64,000 nucleotides of DNA from positions 62,001-126,000 of the forward strand of contig CAJNDT010000513.1 in the NCBI GenBank assembly GCA_905221615.1, in the 5' to 3' direction. Shown piece by piece: positions 10,689 to 23,133 of the stretch. The notes beneath the pieces were generated by a model. It saw nothing but the letters and a program-made list of their open reading frames with translations. It had not been told where the DNA came from and did not search any database. Both the position numbers and the translations under genes were made by a program. Source of the DNA: Symbiodinium sp. CCMP2592. Lineage: Eukaryota > Sar > Dinophyceae > Suessiales > Symbiodiniaceae. Position 1 is the stretch's first letter; each line of letters starts with the position of its first letter.

Positions 10689-11453
10689 CTACGCGGCTGG
10701 TTCAAGATCTCTCAAACTACGGAGAGCATCTTGACAAATGCCTTGCTCTGCTCTTGTCAAAGAGCCTTTGATCACATGCTGCTCCAAGAATCGAATTGAA
10801 TTCGAAACATACTCTTCGCGCAGTTGCGCGAGACAGTGCAGATGAACCGAACGATGGGGTTTGCTTCTGCTGTATGCCACTCCAAAGCGGTACTCGCCTT
10901 TCTCAATATGATCATCACAGTGAAAACACTTCACTCCCTTGCGTTTCACAATTGCAAGGTCGCAAATGCCAAGCTCTTTCTGAAAATATGTGCTCTGAGA
11001 ACTAGCAGGTACTTCTGAAGAAGAAGCAGCGGCCGATGCAGGTGCTGGCGGTGCATTGGAGGAGCTTGCAGGCTCCGACACAGGTGCATCCGCTAGCGTC
11101 TCCTCATCCTCTCCCAAAGCAGCTAAGTCAGCGGCGAGTGCCCGATCCAATTCTTCCTGTGCTTCTGGGCTGAGCACCGTTGGCCAAGCTTCCTCGGGAT
11201 CCGCCTGTGACTGCAGCTTCTTTTTTTTCACCGACGAACCACACTGCTGATCATCATCAGTCTCCTGCGGTTTCCTCACTCTTTTCTTGGGTTCCACCAA
11301 TGATGACATACCAAACGGTAACTTAGAAGGAGTGGATCTGTGCACAACTGCTGCATGCCCTGCCCGCTCCAAGCCGATAGGAAAGTTCGCCACCGGGGTG
11401 GAAGGAAGCTCGATGCTTTCATCGCGGATCACGAGATCACTGTAGATCTGAAC
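10689..11453 (-). CDS. Terminal exon: acidic linker plus PARP-type zinc-finger-like motif
   Basis: The exon begins after ACAACAG and encodes 254 residues and a stop. A basic segment (PKKRVRKP, VKKKKL) suggests nuclear import. It is followed by an Ala/Ser/Glu-rich linker and then CFHCDDHIEKGEYRFG...VHLHC. The C-x2-C-x24-H-x2-C spacing and the I-x-KG-x2-R pattern resemble the DNA-nick-binding zinc finger of poly(ADP-ribose) polymerase. No ADP-ribosyltransferase domain is present. Confidence 0.55.
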   Translation of the reverse strand, partial: VQIYSDLVIRDESIELPSTPVANFPIGLERAGHAAVVHRSTPSKLPFGMSSLVEPKKRVRKPQETDDDQQCGSSVKKKKLQSQADPEEAWPTVLSPEAQEELDRALAADLAALGEDEETLADAPVSEPASSSNAPPAPASAAASSSEVPASSQSTYFQKELGICDLAIVKRKGVKCFHCDDHIEKGEYRFGVAYSRSKPHRSVHLHCLAQLREEYVSNSIRFLEQHVIKGSLTRAEQGICQDALRSLRDLEPAA

Positions 11454-11885
11454 CTGTTGTAAGTAGTAGTAGTAGTAGTAGTAGTAGCAGCAGCAGTGGT
11501 GGTAGTAGTAGTAGTAGTCGTCGTCGTAATAGTAGCTAGTACTAGCAATGTCGTTGATGCGGCTGCCGGTAATGCTAGTAACTAGTAATTCACATTCACA
11601 TGACTCATGACTCCCCTAGATTCAGGTATCCAGTTCGAACTAATAATATTATTAATTATAATAATTAATAATAATAGTAATAATAATAATAATAATAATA
11701 TTCCATAGGCCTTGCTACTTCCTACGTGCAAGAATGAAATATGTAGACTGTCGACTAGTTTTAATGATAAGTTATAACTATAATATATTTAAAAAAATAT
11801 TTATATAAGTAAGTAAGTAAGTATATAATTACAATTGAAATTTATATAACTATATAATTTATAGGTTTATATAAATTTATACATA

Positions 11886-11917
<32 letters not shown>

Positions 11918-14900
11918 TCATATGTATAAATATAATATATAATTACCTGGACCATATCTTGGACAATCTCAGCATGAGTCAGCATGAGCTTCACTGCAAC
12001 CGTCACTGGCCCTCAATGCTACTGTTACTGCTACTGCTACTGCTGCTATCCCGCCTAAATCGCCTAAATGGTTAAACAATTAAGTTAAAGTCACTAGCGT
12101 CTTGCCGGCTACAATTCGTTCACAACTGGCGTCGCCAGCGTGAACTACCCAAAGTTCCAAAGCGATCCGAAACATTGACAAGCCACTCGGGCTTCAAACT
12201 CGGGCGCGGAACCACCACTCGAGCAGAACCTTGCGAGGAGAGCGCGAAGCGTTTGATGAAGCGAGCCCACTTGTAACGCACCGTTGCACAAGGAAAAGCT
12301 CAAATCATTGCCAGAGCGAAACAATGATATCACAGTATGACAAAGAGGACGCTTGCACACACCTGCCATCGCGAGCCAATGTTCCTCCCCAGTGTCCTCC
12401 ACCTTCAACTGGACAAGCAGAGGGCTGCCGCCCAAATTCCCGAGTCCCGCATCGAACTGGGCCACCAGAGCCACATACTCTTCATGGTGCTGATCCTTGA
12501 TACAGGTCCCAGCATGGGTGGTAGCACAGGGACGCATGAAGCTCGGTGTGCTTGTCGGATTCCCCAGAACCTCCGGGTCATAAGCGAAAAGCTTGTCATA
12601 CTCGGCACGCATAGCATCCATATCTCGCTGGTCGGATGGAATCGTCACAAGGGAGCCGCGAATTGCTGCATTGTGATCCCAAATGCCCAATTCCTGCCGC
12701 CAGCAGTTGTGAGCAGATACTTGTTGCAGCGTGCCATCCAGCCGGGCTCCATTCAATCTCTTGATTTGAGATTCCCGCAGTCCAGTGCCGATCGCCGCGG
12801 CTTCGGCCGTAGAATTCTGATGCTGCAGGGATTGCGTTCTGAGCCGGTTTCTCTCCTCCTGGATTTTGTTTGCTTTCAGTTGATACTCCTGCTTCCTTTG
12901 TGGCGAAATGTTTGCCCACTCCTGCGACAGCATCTGGGTGAGCTGCCGGTGCTCTAGGCTGCCAACTTTGACATGGTTGCAACGAGACCTCAATCGAGAA
13001 TTCAGAATCCAGAACCCATCAATGAATCAATATGCAGTAAAGTCCCGCAGCTTAGCTACGAACCTAAGTTAGCTAACCTGAGTAACCAAGTAAACTAACT
13101 GACCTAATAAAAACTAATTAATGACTAGTAAAAACTAATAATGACTATACTGATACTGTAACTTATACTGTTATACTGATTACTACTAATCAATAGTCAT
13201 TTATCCATTACTGATAACTTAATTAATCTAACTTGACAGAAAGAACTTACCCATTTTGCCCACAAAACTTTGACCACAAATGGACCATACAGACCATAAA
13301 GTATAAATAACCAGGAATAGTAATACTATTTATAGACTATGACTCTGACTGTAGACTATAGACACATGGGACCATGGACCGTGGAGCCTAATCAGCATGA
13401 ATAATTAGACCATAAATAGAAAATAAAGTCAACCCACCGTGGAAGCCACCAGCAGCTGTTCCAATGCTGCTGCTTAGCCGACAATGAGTCAATGAATGAC
13501 AATGGAAGACTCATTCGGGCAAGACGCCGGCACTCCTGCTGAAACACGTTGTAGGCGCTCACGTGCCTCGTTTTCGTTTTCGCATCCTTGCGAACTCTTC
13601 CTTCACGAACTGACCTGTGTAGAGGCGCGAGCATTGGCAGAAACCGGACAATTAATGTAACCAGACCAGAACAGTAGCAAAGAGTACTGTAACTACTGTA
13701 CTAGTAGTACAGCTACAGTACTGTTACAGTGCAAGTACACAGTGTAAGCAGTGTAAGTGTAAGTGTAAGTGACTGTAAGTGTGTGTAAGATAAAGGGCCA
13801 TGGCAACCATGGGCAATGGCAATGGTGAAGTGATAAACTACAGTCAGTAGAGTAGAAACCAAGCAGTAGGACAAGAGATAAGAGATCACACAGCCAAACG
13901 AATCGAATGGGGCCCGGACAAAAGCCCCTTGAGCAATCCATTTCTGCCCTTGACCGTGCCCTCATCTGTGATCTTGGCCTTGCGTTTCTGCGTCAACCCG
14001 AGAAAGGGTGCAGCAGCACAGCGAGATTTCATGGTACGGCGTATCCGTGCTTTGGCCACACCAAACTTCTCGCTCTCGAGGCAACTACGGACCTTCTTAT
14101 GCGCCAGAAACGCGGTGGTCACATAAGAGTTTGCCTGCACGCCACCCGCACGCTGAGGAATTCTCTTGTTCGCAGCACTATCTGTCTGGATATTCGCATG
14201 CTGTCTCTCCACTTGAACAGATGTTGACGGAATGGCAACGACAATGTCTTCCAGGATTATCTTCAATCGTTGCATGCGCTTCTGCCGCACGGTCGCAGAA
14301 ACTCCATCAGCAAGGACCCAGGCCAGCAAAACCTGCAACCGCTTACACAGATCTTAAATCAATCAGATCAAGAACCATGAACCATATCAAGTTTGAGTCG
14401 TTTGAGTTACACAAGTTCTAGGTGTTACCGTGTTACCGTTCTACAGTTATGGAGTTATGGACCTGGAGTTTTACAGTATAGACAGTGAGACACAGTATAT
14501 AATACAACTCTACAACAGAGTCACAGAGTATATGAAGTCCCGAAGCCTATCCCGGCCAATCCCCAATTCGCTCAGCTGCCTCCGCGAACATGGGATCGGA
14601 GCAACGTGGGCAGCCACAGTGCTGCCGCTGCAAAGACACTGCAAAATCCAGGGCACCGTCTACATCCATCCGGGTCACCAGCAAAAGTTGCCAGGGTAAG
14701 CAAGTGTACGGTAACACTAGTCGCCTCCATGCCTCACAAACCCCAATCAGTAAGAGTGGGAGGGAATCGTTCTTGCTTACTCCGAGGTCTGCAAACCAGT
14801 TGTTTGCTGTTGCCGGGGACCGAAGCAACTGCCAATACTCGGCGATAGCAGTCTTTCCTGCTCCGCCTGTCAAAATATTCAAGTTCATTTCCACAACCTC

Positions 14901-17900
14901 GGCACGTGATGATGGGCATTTGCTTCCAGGCAGTTCCAACCCAATTGATTTCAACCTCAGCCTGTTTTGGGCCGTCTCCGTGTACGAAACCTGATCCATG
15001 AAATTAGTCAATGGCCTCGCAACCACAAGTGCTTTTGCAAACAAGACCTGAGCGGCACACGTAACTCTGCGATACTGCTGCAACCACGATAACGACGATA
15101 ACTTAACTTAACTGACTATGACTATAACTATAACTATGACTATGACTAAAACTGACTATGACTATAACTAGAACTATAACTTACTTTAACACCCACCCCC
15201 CGAAAACCTAGTAAAAACCGAATCCTAACTACTAACTACTACTAACTACTACTAATAACTAACTAACCACCCAAAAAACTATTAACTAACTTAGACACAC
15301 TGACACCGTGAAAAAGTTTTAGACTCTTCGGGCAACAGAGGAATCGGGGTCTGCAAGAAGCTGCTGGACCTTGGACATGCGGACCTGCTGCTTGAATGCT
15401 GGATTGCTGTCAGGAGCATCTTCGTCAATTATATCCTCCAAAGTCATGTCTCCCGCATCTGTGCGGCAAAACCGCCACAAGGACAGAAACAATCCGTGGA
15501 TGCCCACCCCTCGCGCTGCGAACTCGGCTGCTGGTTCGAATCCTTTCCAACGATACAGCAACGGAACCTCGAAGCCACCCCCAAAGGCTGCCCGCAGAGC
15601 AGAAGTCATGCGTCGTTCGAAGTCTGCATCGGATGCACAGCAATCTGCCGTGCATACATGAACCAGGCCCTCATCTGCAGGCTCTGCCCAATCTGCATTC
15701 AGCATCGACAAGATCAGATCCACTTCCTCCTCGTCTAGGAATGTTGAGAAAAGCTTCAGTTTCCTTTTATTTCTCGCCACAGCATCCCGTGTCGTCTGGG
15801 GTAGGGTAAAAGCCTGGATCCGCTGTGCAGACTTGGCAAGCGATGCAATACCAGTCTCCAGACGCTGACGAAAAAGACTCGTGCTGGATGCGTGTGCCAT
15901 ACGAACCAGACCTGCGGAACAACAAATCAACAGTGGCTGTCGTCTAGTCTACAGTCTACATAGTAAAGACTCTAGACTAGTTAATTAGATAGTTAGCTGG
16001 TAGTCAGTAGTGAGTAGTGATTTAACGTGTCAATTCAATGTCAATGAATTATTATTGTCGAACTTAGCAGTGGAAAAAATGATTTGAAATGTTTGACGCG
16101 ATCTACAGTTATATCTACGGGCCTGCAGCAACTCCCGGAAGCCGCAATATGATAGGTTTCTTTGCGAGACTACCTTGATGGTGAGCGCAGAATTGGTGCA
16201 GCACAACGGTCTTGGCATTGCCATCTTCAGATTCAGACCGTTGACTCAGCCACAGCTGTTGTTCCATCGCACTCAAGAGGACGTTCGTAGGAAGCGCGTC
16301 AGTACCTAGTGATGTTGGCGAGTCACTGACACTGAAACTGAAATTCAGAAAACTATACAGTCTGTACTGTACTATCAAGTACTATCTTAAAGATCTAATG
16401 CTTCTCGTTCACGCAAGTTACAATTTATCACCACCTTCATTGGAATCTTCGCAAGCAGACCGTCTAAAGCTTCACCGCCCAAGAAGTCTGATGTGCCCTG
16501 GCAAGAGCAAAGCGTCCAACGCGCAACCCTGTCCATCAGGGTGGCAGCATTCGCCTGAGCCGGGAACCGAAACCCCGTAGCCCTAAAGCCCAAATCACTG
16601 ACCACCTAGTCACCTACCGAAACCACTTAGACCGAGACAACATAGACCTAAACCGCCTAAATAGCCTAAATCCTCAAGCCATCTAATATGTTCATTCCAC
16701 GTAGTAGTCAATCACTCATTCCGAATTTCAGAATTCAGAAAAATTCAGGATCACTCAGGATCCATATTTATTTAGATTACTTATATAACTTATATACTTA
16801 TACTTATATAAGAACTTATATATATATATATACTTTTATAATATAAATTATAATATAATTATAATTATTATTGATTACTAATTCTTAACTATTCTTAAAG
16901 ATCTAGGGTCCCCAATTCAACCGCAAGAATTGACAGCATCATCCAATCATCCGAATCACCCCGGTGTCCTAAGCTCTCCACACTCAAGCCGCCACGCCAC
17001 CAAGACCCGAAACCCCGAGGCTAAGCGTGTACAAACCCGGCCTTTGGCAGCACCTGCGACGGAGAATGAACTTGCGCCCACTCCAGCTCTCCACCAACAT
17101 ACCCTGAAATTCTTCGAAGGCAGAAATGCTGAATCATTCCCATAAGCTGGCTCACTCTGCGATGCCCCAACCGCCCACGCTTCTCAGCTTCATTTGGGCC
17201 TGCTCCTGGTGCAACCATAATATTGGTATCGTCAAACTGCCTGATAAATATGCAGTGTCCAATGGGTGATCTGGCAAAAAAAGCCAGAAGCCCTGCAGCT
17301 TGTGCCCTCACATGCGAAACCAGCCCTATGACGCGCATTCTGGTAACTGTCGAATCTTTTCGACAGGATGCTGCATAGTGGCAAAGCTCACCCTCCTCGT
17401 TCAGAAATTGCAAGTCCTCTTGCCTGAGCCAGTGTTGCATTCGTGGGGGGGAATTTCATACATCATACAGCTTGATCAAAAATTCAAAATCACAAGTAGT
17501 AGTAGTAGTAGTAGTAGTAGCAGTAGTAGTAGTAGTAGCAGCAGTAGTAGTAGTAGTAGTAGTAGTAGTCGCAATAATTAATAATAAGTATCAAGTAATA
17601 AGTAATAGTAATAAGTAAGTGTAACCAGAATAGATAATTTCAGTCCTAGTCCTAGTCCTAGCTCTATAAGACCAGGCACACCTTCCGAAGTGCCGCTGAG
17701 TTCTGAGCCCGGGCCGTGTCGCTGAACACCACGCTAGCAAGCTGATGACCCTGCAAACTCGCCGATGCTTTCACCCTTGCAGCCTCCTCCCTAACCTGCT
17801 TCGCAGCCATCCCCGCCGCAACAGCCAGGCCATGCGTTTTCCCCTTGGACCGCCACACCTGTCGCACAGTTTCCTCCCGCGCTGGATTCTGCATTTGCTC

Positions 17901-17976
17901 CACAACCGGGGCCCTTTGCTTGCCTTTGGCTTCGAATAGACGCCACATGTTCGATGGGTCACGGATCCCTTCCGAA
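10689..17976 (-). CDS. Transposase-derived multi-exon protein with HMG box and PARP-type finger
   Basis: Exons read 17976-17686, 17423-17054, 16554-16422, 16305-16123, 15911-15325, 15077-14562, 14332-13926, 13614-13513, 12988-12187 and 11453-10689 (stop TAG). All joins are in phase and acceptors are AG. Donors are GT (four in the firm chain), GC (two) and GA (three). The firm part from 17,423 gives over 1,280 residues. A segment near 17.2 kb has IRQFDDTNIMV, and a later exon has IPSTSVQVERQHA, like the C-terminal [S]xxxxER segment of hAT-type transposases. I recall similar large proteins as multicopy families in Symbiodinium gene sets. An HMG box and a C-terminal CxxC/HxxC finger follow. The likely role is DNA binding by a mobile-element or domesticated protein. 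The first exons are uncertain. Confidence 0.6.
11454..12186. other. Intron with (AGT)n and long AT-rich tract
   Basis: Inferred GT-AG intron of the HMG-box gene. It contains a TAG/AGT trinucleotide tract (11,461-11,530) and an AT-rich segment (11,640-11,945) with TATATA runs. Confidence 0.5.
12187..13614 (-). CDS. Two exons encoding an HMG box
   Basis: Exon 13614-13513 supplies the first HMG-box helix (RHVSAYNVFQQECRRLAR), matching the usual xPxSAYxxF start. Exon 12988-12187 supplies helices 2 and 3 (TQMLSQEWANISPQRKQEY, then a Lys/Glu-rich helix). The join keeps frame only with a GA donor at 13,512-13,511; the GT two bases inside would break it. HMG boxes bind and bend DNA, usually in the minor groove. 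The rest of the exon is a globular-looking segment I do not recognise. Confidence 0.65.
13926..14332 (-). CDS. Exon with hAT-like C-terminal signature
   Basis: Phase 0 entry after TTGCAG. The exon carries IPSTSVQVERQHANIQTD, reminiscent of the conserved hAT dimerisation-region Ser/Glu-Arg motif, followed by a basic stretch (RIRRTMKSR, QKRKAKI). The exit is a GC donor at 13,925-13,924 in phase 2, matching the HMG exon. Confidence 0.5.
15325..15911 (-). CDS. Exon with CxxxCC segment of the transposase-like core
   Basis: It encodes 195 codons with a basic segment (RNKRKLKLF), an acidic helix and HVCTADCCASDADFERR, then YRWKGFEPAAEF and GIHGLF. The H-x-C-x3-CC pattern followed by RW and an IHG segment recurs, as I recall it, in multicopy Symbiodinium proteins. 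It enters in phase 1 from a GC-donor intron (16,122-15,912) and leaves in phase 0 at a GT donor. Confidence 0.5.
17440..17640. repeat. (AGT)n trinucleotide tract in an intron
   Basis: TAG/AGT repeats at 17,494-17,570. On the plus strand they give an artificial poly-Ser frame. They lie between exons 17,686 and 17,423 of the minus-strand gene. Confidence 0.8.
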
Positions 17977-20710
17977 GAACAAGACAGTCTTACTTACTTA
18001 CTTACTGCTTACCTCTTACTACTAACTAGTTCAACTAGTTCAGACTAGTTCCGAGTTTTGTAAAAGTTGTGGAGATTGGGCCGGGTTTTCCAGCACCGGC
18101 ATTGGCAAAGGGTTTAAAGGGTAGTTAGGCTGTTAAGTTAGGCAGTTAGGCTAACTTAGGCCGCGGTTTAGGGGTTTCGATCTCGATAAAGACCTTGGAC
18201 GGGTTTTGGATGGTGTTGGGGCTGTTGGGGACTCAATTAACGCGGGAAGCATGAACCAGAACATGTGCTCCACATGCACACAATGCACGGCCAGCTGACA
18301 ATCCGACTAAACGCTTCAACTGTTCAACTGCACCTTCAATCACAATCTGGCTCGGTCTGACCGAACATCTCTCACACAGGCGGCGCAGACTACCTGTCCC
18401 ACTCCTTTCACGACTCCGGTTGCTTGTAGGATCAGGTTGCCTCTTGTCGACAACCCTAGAGCTAGAGCAGATCAAGAATATGGCAACTACCGATAAGATC
18501 TGATTTGATCTGATCGAAAACAAACATAACTAACATAGCATGAAATCGGGAGAGCCAGCACCGTGCGGTCAAAGACCGAACCCCATGCCAGTGATGCCGC
18601 ATGTGCTAACGTCCGCCAACTTCAAAATCACTGAATTTTGCGACGCTTCAGTGGTGAAGCCAGATCGTCTTGCAGTCGACTACCCTTGGGAGCTGGGGTC
18701 ACTGGAGACTCCGGAATGGAGTCTGCCGTCTGCATGGTGTTCTTATGATTCTTATTATGATGATTTTGAAGGCCAACAACTTCAAGCAAAAACCAAGACT
18801 CCTCTGATCCTTGGCTGTCCGCAGCGCGCGATGGGGTCGCTGGGCTGCGCTGCTGCCACGACTCAACGGAATCTTGTGAAGCCGGACAAACCTCCTCCCT
18901 GCTGTCAGAAACAATCCTTGCAGGACTATGCTGGAAGACTTCCGATGCGCGCACCTTGGATCCTGCGGCGCTTGCCTTTCTTGCCACAATATGATTGCGG
19001 GGGAAATGTTGCAGGATCCGAAGCATGTACATGGATTCACTTTCAGAATCTGTGCTGCCACTGTCGCATACTTTCCCAACAGGCTGCAATGGGGCTTCAA
19101 GCTTCGGAGATGTCTGTTGGCCCTGCATGCTGCTTTCGTAAGAATCACCGACCTTTGCAGAAGAGGACTCTGTCTGGCTGAAGCGGTCGCCAAGCGCAGT
19201 CATCAGAGGTCCGAATACTTTCTTGCCGACAATTGCCGAAGACATCGCAAGGGACTCTACAGCTATATGGGGCGCGAACAAACCGAACACTCAGTGACCA
19301 AGCTTTTGACAAATCACGGCCACAAGAAAGCACATGATTCTGATCTCGAGTCTATGAATAATATCAATATCAATATCAATGTCCTTCAATCTTTCTGTCA
19401 CAATCACGACACAACTCAGGACTCATGACTGCAGACAACTTGATCTGGCTACGCAACTCAAACAGCCCGAACAGCCTGAGCCCGCCTGGTATTCCGCATT
19501 CTGGGAAAGGTGTCCGTGCACTCGTCGCAGGCAGCCGTCCACGTTCTCAAGAATCGCCAACCTTGAGGAGGTATGCAGCATGATTCAGGTCCAGGTTCAT
19601 AATTCATGCAGTATGATGTTGCATGCTATGCTGCTTCACGCGGGCTATAGGTGCTTGAGTCTGAGTCTGAGGAATAGCCGGGATGCTTTGGCCGGAAGGC
19701 CTTTATGTACCGGGAAGCTTCGACGAAGGGGACCGCATGTTTGTCCTAAGTGCAACTGAATCACTCGTGAAACGGGCAAAGGCTTTGCCAAAGAAGCCAC
19801 ATGTTGTCTTTTCAAACTTCAAACTGAGTGAACTGTGAACTGAGAGACTACAACTACAATTTACAACAACTGATAATCGCATCCAAGCATCCAATCCCTC
19901 ACCGTCTTTCGATAAAAACATGGATGGTGCCGACGAATGCCCGTAGCGGAGTGTGGATTCTTGACTAAATAATTTGCACGTGAACCCAACCACGTATAAA
20001 TCCAAATCCAATCTGTCTGCATCACACCAGCACTCTTGGCGGTGACACCACCCGCCAAGCCTGAGCATACAAACTAACAAACTGCTCACGCTGCGATTCG
20101 TGCGGAATTCTTTAGCAGGCCTCGCATGCTCCATGAGCCCAAAGCAATGTTTCACATCGTTGTTCATCATGAAAAACTGCCGCGTTGCTGCCTCGGATGA
20201 ACATCAGAATCAACAGTAGACTATATGGCCTGAGAAAGAGTGGACTTGAACGAAGCGACCTCACTGCTGAAAATGCCGAACATTTCGTTGAGCCGCATGA
20301 CACTCAGATGAGACAACCTCTGCAAAGTTCCGGCTGCCGACGAGCTGTCTCAAAGCAAAGGACGGCGCCCCAGTTCCGCTACAAGCGGATGCCAATACCT
20401 TGTCACTCATTTGCTGTCATTTGCTGCACTAATCATCACCGACTGCAATTCTGAATTCACTCCACGAATGATGCTAGCCTGTTTCACAGCCCAGGCACTA
20501 AAGGACTTTCCAATCGCTTCAAGAAATTTTGAGGAGCAACCCCCACCACATCCTGAAACAACTCTGGCCAGTTGATGACCTGAAAACACTGATCTCCCAG
20601 CTCTGACCCTCTCGACTTTGACCGCGAGCGGGAACGCCCCCGCTCTGCTGACCTGCAAACGCAAACTGGATAGCTTCTGCACTCATGCGCAATTCGTCAC
20701 GCCGAGTCAT
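17977..20710 (-). CDS. Further coding-like exons, assignment uncertain
   Basis: Four minus-strand stretches look protein-coding. About 18,480-18,240 has RRLCERCSVRPSQIVIEG and a second CACG pair. Stretch 19,290-18,628 is Ser-rich, ends SPLKRRKIQ before a stop, and looks like a nuclear C-terminus. About 19,550-19,440 reads NVDGCLRRVHGHLSQNAEY. About 20,690-20,407 contains FSGHQLARVVSG. The last resembles LQGHQLASVVFS at about 17.73 kb, suggesting repeated modules or duplicated genes. If the stop at 18,628 is real, a separate gene ends there and the HMG-box gene starts downstream. I could not join these exons with confidence. Confidence 0.35.
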
Positions 20711-21030
20711 GCCCTATACATCCAGTCTCATATCCGAGCAGCTGTTCCCTGTCTTCAGTGTAGCATTGATACAGATCGGATAGGGGCATGGCACACGGCA
20801 GGACAGGCTTCACACAGCTATGCTGCCTATACTAGTTATAGTCGGCCTATGTGATGACACTTCTCTGTGCCAGAACTATATCATGAGATGAATTTCTGCT
20901 GACGTCACAGTCAAGCTTGTGCCGTGAGGGTCGCGGCCAAGCGGTGGCAAATCAAGCTGACGGCTGGCCTGCAAGGAACAATTGTGAGGCTTTCTGAACC
21001 TCATCTACCTAACCTCGTACAAACCACTAA
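20711..21030. other. No gene seen
   Basis: Mixed-composition sequence with no supportable exon or repeat. It marks the end of the gene-bearing region and the start of the repeat-rich desert. Confidence 0.4.
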
Positions 21031-21152
21031 CCCTGGGAATGCTTAAGACTGATATTAGACTATATGTTATATAATAATTATATACTTTGGATGTCACCTG
21101 GATGTCCCCAACAGGTAGGAGTACCTAAAAGTAGTCTTAAGCATTCCCAGGG
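21031..21152. mobile_element. Fold-back MITE-like element, family O
   Basis: A 122 bp element with terminal inverted repeats CCCTGGGAATGCTTAAGACT and complement, and an AT-rich centre. Only one copy seen. Its TGGGAATGCTTA also occurs in the palindrome array units, which may be coincidence. Confidence 0.6.
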
Positions 21153-21193
21153 CTTTCCAAAGTATGTACATAAGTATATATATATATATATGT

Positions 21194-21228
<35 letters not shown>

Positions 21229-23088
21229 CATACATATATATATATATATACATATGTACTGATAGTTGCCATCCCCATGATGGTTCTGAGGCTCTGATTT
21301 CTGGACCCTCGGAATATGTAGTATTATTATCCAGAAACCCGTTCATACTGGCGACAAAGCGTGTCCGTATCGGTCTCGACGAAGAGGTCGAAGGGGCCAA
21401 GCTGGCGGACCTGCTGGCGGGACCGTTCTCCCTAAACCCCCGACCCTTTCACGTGATCCGGTTAAAGCTGCTGCACGGGTCGAACGATCCAAGCGTTCGT
21501 CGCCCTTGATCAAAGCTGCAATGCCATATAAAGTGCTCAACATGAAACCTAATCTAGTATCAGAGAACCCTATGGAATGATACGGTTCGGGGCTTCGGTT
21601 ATGCTACAACTATATCGGGATGATCCCACACACTGACGATGCATATATGAAAAGGATTTGGGGCCATTTGGGGTCTTGCAAACTTCGACAGGGTAATGAT
21701 TGGGGCATGGATTCTCAACTACAGACTGCAACCTTCGTAAACCCTATCAAGCCTAAACCCTAGCTATGCTCCCAAAAGGAAGCAACATAATGACCCAACA
21801 CTTGGGGATCCAGGTAGACCTCAACAGTCTTCAACCCGGGCCGCTGAGCCGAAGCATGAACAAGAAAGCACCATCACTGACCCCTAAACACAAAGGGGTT
21901 TAGGGTCTAGGGTTTACGGGTTTAGGGTATAAGGGTTTAGGGTTTAAGGGTTTAGGGTATAAGGGTTTAGGGTTTAGGGGAGCCGAATGTCAAAGGCGAT
22001 ACACACAGGTTCTGAAACATAAAAAGCCCCCGTGTAGACCAGAAGTGACTAGAAATGATTGACCTTGACCATTAATGTAGTTCCTTGCTGTTTTTCGCTG
22101 GCGGGGCGCGGGTATAACACAGTGCAAAAATGTAGGGATGCTATTTATTGGAACAATATAGAATAACAGTGCGAGTGACTTATCAGCAAGCTGAACAGTT
22201 TGCAGACTTCTGGACTAATCAGACCCTCATAGAACGCGAAACCTAAGGTAACACATGCCTCAAACTCCACGTTCACAATCTTCGTTCACAATCTTCATCC
22301 CATCTACATATCAGGGATGAGGGCTTACTGACTTTGTATTGGAATATTTGCGTGTGTGTGCGTGTGCGTGTGCGTGCATGTGTGTTTGTGGGTACATATT
22401 TAAATCCAACCGGTACAGCCAACCACACCCACAACCAAGAACCCTGAAATCAAAGAAGCACATCCAGCACGCAACACACTCCAACATCCAAGTGTTCAAG
22501 GCTTGAATCAACAAAACAGTCTTCACCAAAGGCCATAACCGATCTGCGCACACATCTCCGTCAGTCCCCAACACCTAAAGCCTAACCCAAACCCCTAAAC
22601 CCTAAACCCGAACCCCGAACCCCTAACCCCTAACCCTTAACTCCTAAACCCTAAACACTAACCCCTAAACCCAAAACCCTAAACCCTAAGCCCTAAACCC
22701 CAACCCCTAAAGCCTGACCCTAACCTGGGGCGCCTTCATCCCCCAAACGACATGCAGCGGAGTGTACGCCTGATTGGATGTTGCTTCTGGCGCTGTAGGG
22801 TACATAAGGGTTTAGAGTTTAGAGTTTAGGGGATTTTTGTTTCTGGCGCTGTAGGGTCCGACAGGGTTGAAGGCTTCGGGGTTTGGCGGGAAGTCGGGTT
22901 GGTTGAGTCATATTTTCAAAGTTTCGTGCGCCAGACTCGGGTCTATTCAGTGCTATGAACGGACATGTGCTTGTAAGAGTTTGTATGTCTGCATGTATGT
23001 CTTCTAATAAGTATGTATTGCGTAGAATAATTCTGTGTGTCAGTGTATATACATGTATACATATACACGTACATATGCTCATATATAC

Positions 23089-23133
<45 letters not shown>

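Noticed and set aside
14800..14900. GGAGKT as a possible Walker A motif
   Set aside because: The residue five before GKT is Leu, not Ala or Gly, and no Walker B was seen.
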